A DNA stretch of 64,000 nucleotides from Psoroptes ovis (lineage: Eukaryota > Arthropoda > Arachnida > Sarcoptiformes > Psoroptidae), in contig PQWQ01000013.1 of assembly GCA_002943765.1 (NCBI GenBank), positions 620,001 through 684,000 of the forward strand, read 5' to 3'. The translations under genes and the position numbers were made by a program. Shown piece after piece: positions 49,174-59,743 of this stretch (position 1 is the stretch's first letter; each line of letters opens with the position of its first letter). A model generated the notes under the pieces. That model searched no databases. It was not told the origin of the DNA and was given only the letters and a program-made list of their open reading frames with translations.

Positions 49174-52100
49174 GTTTGTCGATATTTCACTTTTTTTTGA
49201 TATTAACTTGTTAATGTAATCATCATTATGATTGAATGGGAATTTTTTTTCCTTGGTTGTTTCTCGATGTTTCAAATGATTTAATTATGTATTATCGAGA
49301 TCTTCATTGAGAGATTATTTTCTTTGTGAATTATTTTCTCATCTTTTGTGATTTATCAAGTTTAGAACATTGAACAAAAATATAGAAAAAAAAATCTTTT
49401 CAATAGAAAATATTGAATTATGCATTTGAAATGATAGCGAAAAAGAAAAATGATTTCATACAGATTATTTCCACTTGTCATTCATATAATTCAATTGATT
49501 TATTTCCATTTTTCTTTATTTCATCAATTCAATTGGAAAAAGCAGAAACAATTGAACAATTTTCTGATATTTTATCCATTCAATTCGTATGACATAGTCA
49601 TTGACTATTTTCTGCTGGTACTATTTTATATTGAAAATTTACTGATAAAAATAGATCTGATAATTTGAGATCTGACATCTAAACAATATATTTTGGATTT
49701 TTTGCTTTTTTTCTTTCTTTTTTGCTTTGGTTGATAATTTATTTCGAAAATGAAAAACAAGAATAATTTTATTAATTCAATATTTATATTTGCTATATTT
49801 ATTTCGTTTATTTGTTTTATTTTTCTCATTTATAATTCTGTATATTTCTAGCGTTATTATTATTATTATTATTATTATCATCATAAAATAATCAAACATC
49901 TATCCATCCATCCATACATTCATCCATCCATTAATTCATTTCATACATTCATTGAATTTTGATGGACTGTCTATGTTTTATATTTTTTTTTTCATTATTT
50001 TCATTTTCAAAGATGATAATGGTGATAAAACAATAATAAGATAATGATTACAGCATTTTGTTCGTGAAAAAAATGCCACAAAATTGGAATAAAAATTTTG
50101 TTTGTTTTCGTATATTTATATATTTATGTGATATAAACATATAAATTTATATTCTATTCTAACGACATGACACATTTTCACAGTTTATTTTATTCCACAA
50201 TTTTTTCCCATTCATTTATCAATGTTTATCATTTGTAATGTTTGTTTTTATTTTTATGAAATAATGAAATTTCTATTTTATTATGTGTTTGTAGTATTAA
50301 TTTTTATTTTCTATTAATTTTCAATGAAGAAAAATGATTTTTTTTTTGTTTTCTTCTTGTTTTCCAAGTAGTTGTGTATTTAAAGTGTTTACCAAGAATA
50401 AAAATAAAAATGAAAATTGCAAACAATGTCAAATAATATAGCATTCAAAAATAAAATAAAAACATGATTAATTTATATTTTAAATGATAAATTTAAACAC
50501 ATTATACACTTGATGGTATTTTTAATTTTCAAGTTATTTCATTGAAATATTTTTTTTCAAAAATTTCTTGCAACAATATCACAATATTTTCTTGTTATTT
50601 CTTTGAAAAATTTATTTTTTAAATTTACAGATCCGATTGCAATTCCATTTTTCTCATTATGTTTAAAATAAATTGCAATTGAACAAATAACAAATGTTTT
50701 GAGTTTTTTTTTCCAAACCAATAATGTTTCATTGTTCAAATAATTTATTCAATATCGACAAAAGACAACAACAACAACAATAAGAATAATTCATTTAAAT
50801 TTGAAATTTTTCATTTCAAAATGTTTCATTTGAAAACGCAAAGACATTGGTGAATGCTTTTTGTGTTTGTTTGCTGGTTTGTCTTCTGGCAAATTTCTTT
50901 TTGGCAAAAGGAAAACGAATCGAAAGTATTGAATTTTGAAAAAAAAGATTTTCTTTTTTCATCAAATTTAAACATTAATCATTATCGCCGTTTTGATCAT
51001 TGAATAGAAAAATGAAATCAAAGAGAATCGAATGTCATTTATTTTATGGCTAAAATTTCGATGATCTGTTTGATGATGATGTTTGCGCTGAATTTTTTTT
51101 TCTTTAATGGTACAACAAACTATATTGGAGAATTGAATTAGGTCAAAATTAAAATTGTTTGGTTTTCTGGTTTTTTTCTTTTATTGGTTCATTCACTCAT
51201 TCTTTCCTTCTTTCTTCTTTCTTTTTTTTGATCTGTCATTTGATTAGATTTTGGCTTTTTTTATTTGATTTGATTTTTTTTCGGTTTTGGTCACAGAATG
51301 TTTGAATTTTTGTTGTTATTGTTAATGTTTCAGTATGAAAAAAGAAAGAAAGCAAAAGTGAAAATATATTTGACATTTGTGTACACACAGAAAAAAAAGA
51401 ATAATGGACATGGATTGAAAATCGAATGTCCAAGAATAATTTATCGTTCATCATTGAATCATTGAATAGTTTGTCGTTTTTTTCTCATTTGGTGCATAGA
51501 AATGACCATTGTTCATTAATCGATTAATTTCATTTTGAAGAAATGAGAAAAACTTTCGAAAATAATATCAGACCAATATAACATTTATTCATTACGAGTC
51601 AAATTTGAAGAAAGAGAAGAGAAGAAAAATGAAATTAATGAAATCTTTTTTCAAGATTTCCGAATGAAATTTTTTTTTCAAATTGATTCCATCATTTGTT
51701 GTTGTTGTTGTCGTTACATAAACAACATTTTCATTTCATTAGGGTCATAAATTTTTAGAAGTAAAAAAATGTAAAATATCCAAATTGAATTCAAACAATA
51801 TCTCAAAGCAATGAAACTATTCCCCTAAAACATAATGAAAAAAACAGAGAAGAAATAAAAACAGCTGGCAATAACCCAATTGATGATAATGAAGCCGGAT
51901 GAATCGGAATTTTCATTTCATTTTTTTTTTTGTCTCGCTTATTTTATTCCATTCATTTTCTTTTGTGAACATGAATGGCAATAATGATAGAGTAATATGA
52001 CAAATGCATTCAAAACTTGAGATTGCTGAATGAATTTGAAAGAAAAGAGAATAAAGAAATAATGGAAAAAAGTATTGTTCATTATACAAAACAATGATTC

Positions 52101-54050
52101 AATGTATTTCTTGACCATTTCGTGCTTTGTTTTGTGCATTGTTTTCGCTTTGCTCCATCGCCAACACCATCATCATCATCATCATCATGAACATCATCAA
52201 CACTAACATATATAATTTTACAATGTTAATTCAAACAATACAATATACATACGAACAAACACATGAAGAGAAAAGCATCTAATCTCTTAAACAATGGAAT
52301 ATTCTTGTTTCATTGATTCTCGTTTGATGCTTTCGTTGTTTTTGTTGTTGAAATGTATTTCTCATGTTATTTTTCTTCTTTTTTTTTTGGTTGTTAAAGT
52401 ATATCTTTTTGTATATTTCTCATCTATATTTTTTTGATCCATTTTTAAACATTTGCGTGTATTTAATGGTTTCTAAAATATATGAAAAAAATCGGAATAA
52501 TTGCGTTTATGAATGATGATTATAATGATAGAAATAAGAAAAATCAAATCATTGAATAATTTTTTTTATTCTAAATATGGAAATGGATTGACATAAATTG
52601 AGAAACTATTCAAGAAAATTTTTGCATAACTTTGCATATGTTACGTCTCTATGGTTATATGGTCTTCATATATATCATTTAATATTGATTTATCATCTTG
52701 AAAAACTTTTTTTCGAGATTCTTTGTTAGATAATTTTATTTTTTCTCTCAATTTCTGTGAATATTTTCACACACTCACACTTACACACTAAGTCAATCAA
52801 TTCAAATATAATTATACATGCATCAAATGAAAACAAAGACAATGTAAATTATTATTGAGTTTCTATTTCATTACTCATTATTTGAAATTGTGAATTGTTT
52901 CAAAAAAATGTTGTATTTCTTCTCTTTTTTTTCTGGACCGGAAAATTATGATTTGATTTTGTATTTTTTTTTTCTATGCAAAGAATACAATATTTGTTTT
53001 AAGACTATGAAGAGAAAAATCGTTGAAATAATCGTTCATGTTTCATTTTTTTCGTTTCAAAATTCACCAGACTATGCTTGTTGTTGTTTCAAGCATCATC
53101 AATGTCATCATGTACCATGTAATTGTGTTGAATAATTTATTCTTGTTATTTCTTCATCATTATTCTTTCTGGCTTTGACAAATTTCGTGATTTCTTTATT
53201 TCTTTTTTTTATTTACAACAATTCACAATTATTCATTTAAAATAGAGAAAAAATAATTTCATTCATTTATCATTGCAAAATAGAGAGAAAAAGCCAGAAT
53301 AGACCGGATTCAATGTTTGAATTGAATTAAAAAAAAATCTTCGAAATTCTTACATTTTTCATCTAAAATAAGAGGGAAAATTTTTCTAAAAAATTTTTAG
53401 TTTGGATTCTTACCAGATTTTTTCATTCAATTCTATTTCAAAAAAAAAAAAAAAAAATTAATTGCATGGAAAATATAAAATGACAAACAACAGAAGCGCA
53501 CAAATTTAATTTTTACATTTTTCACTCACAAAAATCAGAAAAAAATTTTCCAATTCTTATTGTTATGTATTAATCAATTTAAACATGGTAAATTATTGGA
53601 CAAACTAATTGTTTTCGAAGCCAATGATCATTATTTTTTTTCTATTTGTCTATGAAAAATATTTTCAATAATTGAATGATAGAATAAAATAAATTTAAAT
53701 AAAATATTAATAGTTTCATGTTTATAGATTGATCAATTTTTATTTTCATTTTACAGAACATTACCAAATGAACACAATTATAATACTCGAATGTCGTGCG
53801 AAAATACCAGGTTTGACGATATTGTTATGCGAAAAAATGAAGGATAACTTATCGTGCAAGATTTATTTAAGACGACTAAATTAATACTTTTATTTTTTAA
53901 ATCATACAAATTAGGATTATAAATTTTACAAGGAATTCAAAGAATAGACTTACAATCTTATATTTTAGGGATTTATCAAAAGAGAGGATGGACAAATGAA
54001 ATCATAAATTAAATTGGTATGATATATACAATGATGAAAACATAAATTAA

Positions 54051-54133
54051 CACGTTGAGCCCGGAGCCAAAATTTTTTGTACTGCTGAAAGTTGAACTGT
54101 CGGTCCCTGGGGACCGACGCCGGGCTCAACGTG
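54051..54133. mobile_element. 83-bp piggyBac-type MITE with TTAA duplication
   Basis: Perfect 14-bp terminal inverted repeats, CACGTTGAGCCCGG and its complement, bounded on both sides by TTAA (54047-54050 and 54134-54137), the obligatory piggyBac target. A second, internal palindrome, TCGGTCCC-TG-GGGACCGA, lies at 54099-54116 near the right end; subterminal palindromes of this kind are common in piggyBac-like elements. There is no coding capacity. Its G+C content of over half makes it the most conspicuous island in this part of the window. Confidence 0.85.
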
Positions 54134-54337
54134 TTAAAAGAGAATATGTAATACAAAATATTTATATATGAAAACGAAAAGAACATGAATTTTCTAGAAA
54201 AAACGAGAAAAGGAAGCAAATCGAATTTTCAAGAACAAATTTGACACACGTGAATTTTACAAGATTTTTCGGGAAGATTGCCCAAAAACTTTTTTCTAGG
54301 CATATTTTGGAAACATTCCTTGGCATCACACGACACT

Positions 54338-54372
54338 CAAATATTCTTGATTTTCATTTTCAAGAATATTTG
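54338..54372. repeat. Perfect 13-bp inverted repeat
   Basis: CAAATATTCTTGA and its exact complement TCAAGAATATTTG are separated by nine bases. It lies about 200 bases after the piggyBac-type element but is not part of it. Confidence 0.75.
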
Positions 54373-56679
54373 TAACTTAAAAGAAGAATTTTTATACGAT
54401 TTGTACCTTTTACTTTGAATGTGATGATAACGAAGATCATGCTGATGATGGTCATGTATCAATAGGTTCACACAGGAAAAAGTGAAAGTAAATTGAAAAT
54501 ATTGAAAAATTCGGAAAATTAATTTTTTTTTGTCATTTCATTTCTCCTGTGAACACATGTGACAATACACATTGCTGCTAAATGAAATTTCAATTTTTGT
54601 CCTTTTTGTTGCTTGCTGTTGGAACATTTTCGAAAGTAAATAATCTGTATTTCCTTTGCGTATTTCTTCATTTTTTTTCCGAATGTTTATATTTACTTTT
54701 TGGATGTTTGTATGTTGATAAATTTTTAATTTTACTCAAAGAAATGAAATTACATTTTGAAACCATTTTAATCGTTCAAAATTCATTCCATCAATGATCG
54801 AAGATGTTAAGGGAGAAACAGTGGTACATGACGAAAATGATGTGAAATGAGCAATGGAAGAAATGGTTGAAACAATCACCTTTTCATCAAAGATTTATCA
54901 GTTTTTTTTCAATGTGAATTACATGTTTCAGAGAATTAGGGAATTTTGCAAAATTTTCCAAGAACTTTTTTTCATTTGAATTTTCTAAATTTATTTAAAA
55001 TTTTTTTTATCGAAATTCTCATTTATTCCATTTTTTTCTAAATAATTTATTCAAAGAAATAGACGTAAAAAATAGGTAAACACAACGATTCAAAACATCG
55101 AAGAATTGAAATTTTTGAGTTCCAACGAAATTTTATCAGGAGATTGCAAAAAATTTCTTCAGAATGAGATAACGATGAATTCATACTGTTTTATTAAACA
55201 TTTTCGACAAAAAAATCTCTTAAATTCAAATGAATTGCCCAAGTTGTCATTGCTGATGATATAACGATTATAATATTTGTTCAGAATCAACAAATAAATG
55301 AACGAATGAATTATTTAAACATCATTAGTTATTTAGCTATTTCATCTGGATTTCTTGGAAAAATGTAAAAAAAAGAAAAAACATGAAGCTGGAAACATTA
55401 TGAAAACATATTAAGATAATTATCATCATTATCAGTGCCCATCGCTTTCTATCTCTCCACTCAAGCATTAATTCCCTAGAATTTGGATTAAATATCTCTT
55501 AAATTAATGCAATGAATGATACATATATTTGAATGAAAAATCTAAACCTAGAAAAGAAGATACATGTAATAACACGAATCAAGATTTCGAAAATCAATTT
55601 TGTTTTCATTGTATCTATACTACTGAATTATTTATTTCTTATAATTGTTGATTTGATAATCTACTAAAAATGACAATGATGATAATGATCAGCAAAGAAC
55701 TGAATTTATTGAAGAATAATATCTTTGAATAAATTGATATCATCAGCCAAATTAAATCTTAGATGAATGAGTCTTGAGCATTCAAAGACTGCTTATCCGA
55801 TTCAAAATAATCCATATTTATCCCGCGTGATTTCAAACTATTAATCATTGAACCTGAATTCTTCGATTCGTGTAATAGATCAGCAAAAAAAATTGATTAA
55901 TTGGTAGGTGTCTGAATTTATTCCTATTTACTTTCATCATATTCATAATCAAAAATTGGATAATAATAACTGAATCATGTTATTTGTTCTAGAATTTACG
56001 TTTCAATGTATCAATCATTCTTTTTTCATTTTCCTTTATTCTTTCATTTACCACAGTGTTGATAATTATTCAAATTATCTAGGATCATTTCAAGAAAAAA
56101 ACTATTCATCGTGTAAACATCGCACTTTTATTCCCTACTAATTTTATATCTTCACATTGTGTAAACAATAGAAATGCTGGTAAAATGAAAATAATAATTT
56201 TTCCAACATTTGAATAAACATTAGAGCATCATTTTTTTCCATCATCCATCAATCTATCGATTAAATGAATTGTGTGTATGTGCATTTGAAATGAAAATGA
56301 AATCGTCGAAAATTTTGTCCATTTATTTATTATTCATTGATATATTTACTTATGACTATTGATGAAATAATTGAGAAACATTCAATAATAATAATGTTTT
56401 CGGCCAATATGAACGAAAGAAAATGAATAAATATTTGATATCGATGAAAATGAAAATTTTGGTCTATTTTTTTATTTGTTGTTGTAAATCAAAATGATGA
56501 AATTGAAATTTCATAATCAAAACATCAAAATATTATTATTATTAGTTCAAAATCAAATATCCTGTCGACTTTTTCAAAATTCATTTTTTAAATTATAAAA
56601 AAAAACTTTTTGAAATTTTTTTCTTTCACTCAAAAGTATTTTTCAAAAGTTATTGCCATTATTTGTTTAATTTTTCTCG

Positions 56680-57045
56680 ATGATTTACATGGAACCATCA
56701 AACTTGTTATCAATATTGATACTATTATTATACGATCACATTAAAAGCATACAATCATCAGCACTATTATCATCATTATTATTGTCATCATCATCATTAT
56801 CATCATTAGAACTACTACTACTATCTCATCATAATTATATTAATAAATATAATAATAATATTTTGTATTATTATAATAAGAATGATAATTATCATAATAA
56901 TGATAATAGCTACGACAACAACAACATCAACATTGATGATAATAATGAAAATAAAGTCATATTTATAAATTCAAATGATAAGAAGAAAAAAAATATAATA
57001 AAAAGAATAATCAAAGAATTTTTTCTCATCCATTTCATTGGTTAA
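56680..57045 (+). other. Upstream open reading frame before the TASK channel
   Basis: A 121-codon ATG frame ends in TAA six bases before, and in the same frame as, the channel ATG. It is low complexity (Leu/Ser then Asn/Asp/Lys) and looks like translated ATC/AAT repeats, so it is probably 5' UTR or upstream DNA. If it is in the mRNA it could act as an upstream ORF. TASK proteins normally begin with the conserved MKRQN, so no N-terminal extension is expected. Confidence 0.35.
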
Positions 57046-57051
57046 TATACA

Positions 57052-57334
57052 ATGAAACGTCAGAATATACGTACATTATCATTGATTGTATGTACATTTA
57101 CTTATTTACTTGTCGGTGCAGCAATATTTGATGCATTTGAATCTGAAAACGAAGATAAACAACGTTTAGCGTTACAAACATTTGAAAATATGTTAAAACA
57201 TAAATATAATATGAGTGATGAAGATTTTCGTATATTAACCACTGTTGTAATTAAAAGTGTGCCTCATAAAGCTGGTATACAATGGAAATTTTCTGGTGCA
57301 TTCTATTTTGCAACCACAGTATTAACAACCATCG
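57052..57334 (+). CDS. TASK channel exon 1: N terminus, M1, cap loop, first pore helix
   Basis: Encodes residues 1-94 plus the first base of Gly95. The donor G|GTGAGT at 57335 leaves phase 1. The open frame continues to 57417, but the intronic part (EFILISFLFSSSS) has no family counterpart, whereas stopping at TTIG matches every K2P channel at this point. Start context is tacaATGAAA, with an in-frame TAA six bases upstream. Confidence 0.95.
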
Positions 57335-59401
57335 GTGAGTTCATATTAATTTCATTTCTTTTTTCATCATCATCATTATCATTGTCATTCAGGAAAAGAA
57401 AAAAAATTCTTTTTTAGTATCATTGAATGATAATAAAGATGTTTCTAGTTTTTTTTTTGATTATGATAATAATAATTATAAACATTTATTATTATGCTGA
57501 CTGAATCAAACCAACATTGAAATAAGAAATGTTAGTTTTCTCTCAATGTCCTGCATTATTTAACATTCATACATTGATGATGGGATAAATTAGGAAATTT
57601 CCATTATTTTTCATGTCTCATCACTAATTTGATTCAAATATCAAATGATCCGAGAAACACACAACAACAATAACATATGAAGTAAAAATATTTATGAATA
57701 AATAAATATATCAGCAATAATTTATTGATCTTTCATTGTTTCCTTGATTTTACATTTACATTTATATTCATAAATATAATGCAATCCAATTCAATTTAAA
57801 TTTGAAATGGTTGAAAAAAATGTTATATCTATGTTTTTGTATATTTTTCTATTCGCTTCGATGATTATTCGATTTATTGTACTGCAACATATGATTTTTG
57901 TTTTACTAGAAATGAAATGTTTCTTTTTTTCATTCATCCATTTTTAATGAAAAAAAAATATTTGATCAGAATAAAGAAATATCCATATGTGAAGATGAAC
58001 ATTGAATAAAAATGAAAAATAAAGAGAATGAAGGTAGAAAATAGGAAATTTTTTTTTTTTTTTTGGCTGAGCTAAGCAAATACAGGGAAGATTCTTTAAA
58101 GAGAAAAATTTTAATTTCAATATGAATTAAGTAAATAGAAACAAAAGAAAAAATTGAAATAAAAAATTCAAAAAAAAAAAAAAAAAATTACCAAATGTAA
58201 ATAACATTTGTGAATATGCATGAATCAATGTTAGCTTCACTGTCATAAATGTCTGTAAAATTATAAAAATTTTCTCTCTTTAATTCATTTATTTAAATTT
58301 CATTTATGAAATTTACAGACAAAATAGGGGAAAAATAGGAAATTTCATTATCTTTCTTTTTCTTTTTCCTCGATTTAATATCAAAAATTTAACCTTTCGT
58401 GAAATCATTAAAAAAATAAAAATAATATCAATAAAAATATTATAAACATTATTGTAATGACAGTGATAACAAACAATACACATGAATAATTGAAAATGTT
58501 TGTTCTATTGTTTAAAATGATAATGATCATTATCATAATAATGATAATAAGATTGACAAAATAATGCATAAGGATCAAAAATAAATGAATAAATAGAAAA
58601 TGTAATGGCTAGTATTACAATGGCTCGATTCATTGAAATTTACATTGAAAAATTCATTGAAATGCATTGAAACCGAATGAAAACAGCCATTTCCACAATT
58701 AATGTTTGATTCATTTAATTATAAATGATTTTGTGAAGACAGAATAAATTTTGAAATTAGTGGAAGTAGAAGTGAAGAATTAAAAAGAAATGCACAATCT
58801 CAATCGATTTACATTTTTCCCTATCATCCCTATTTTACACGCTTGATTTATATTTGAATTTATTTCCCAAATTTTTAAACCACTTTTTTGGCTCAAATTG
58901 TTGTGGTGCATTCATTTATTTATTTCCTCAATTTTTTTTCACCCGAATAAATAATCTTCATTCTAAATAATCGTGGCCAAACAAAATTTTCCATGAAAAA
59001 TTTTCAAATTTTGAATCAGCGGGAAAAATTTTCCAACCGCCATTGTTTGGTCAATATTACTCGTTTCTTCTCTTTCTCCTTTTGGTCCATTCATTGAGGT
59101 TTAATTCCGAAAAATTTGTGAAATTTTGAAAATTTTCACAAATTTTTTTTTCAAAATGGATAAATAGTGTTGAATGGATGTAAATTTAGAAAAAAAAGCC
59201 AAAAAAATATTGTAAATGAAAACGGTTCAAGAGAATTGAATTCTCAAAATAGAATTGAAATTCTCAAAATAGAAATGAATAGGAATGAAATGAAATAATA
59301 ATGGCGATTTCTAGTAGAATATGAACAACTACTGCAACGACAACAACAACGATGACGACTATGAATTGTAGAAAATTTATATATTTTATAATCTATTTGA
59401 A

Positions 59402-59435
<34 letters not shown>

Positions 59436-59709
59436 CTGAATTCATTATTATTTATGTCTGTGAGTGTGTGTGTATTGTATATTGTCCACTCTGTACTCTG
59501 GACGTGTATGTATTTAATCTTCATTTTCATTTCATTTTTATTTTTTTAATAAAATAAATTGTCTTCAAATGATTTACCATTTTGTGTGTGTGTATGAATG
59601 TTTTCAAACAAATAATAACACCATCATCAACAACAAGAGAGAAAAATAATAATCATCAAGAAATTATATGAATTATTATCGTTGTTATTATGATTATTAT
59701 TATCATTAT

Positions 59710-59743
<34 letters not shown>

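Larger units (their letters stand above)
36998..56679. other. Long stretch without a convincing gene
   Basis: Nearly 20 kb of A/T-rich DNA. It contains the hAT-like remnant (41071-41165), the short retrotransposon copy (42104-42250), the piggyBac-type element (54051-54133) and perfect hairpins at 38065-38101, 39458-39491 and 54338-54372. It also has homopolymers at 47569-47590 and 49150-49173. A few short frames with splice-like borders (46175-46252 and 53757-53847) are listed under findings. Much of it may be 5' intron or upstream DNA of the TASK gene. Confidence 0.5.

Noticed and set aside
51783..51893. Plus-strand frame ending TAGNNPIDDNEAG before a stop
   Set aside because: Protein-like wording, but no acceptor with a pyrimidine tract and no partner exon; length within chance expectation.
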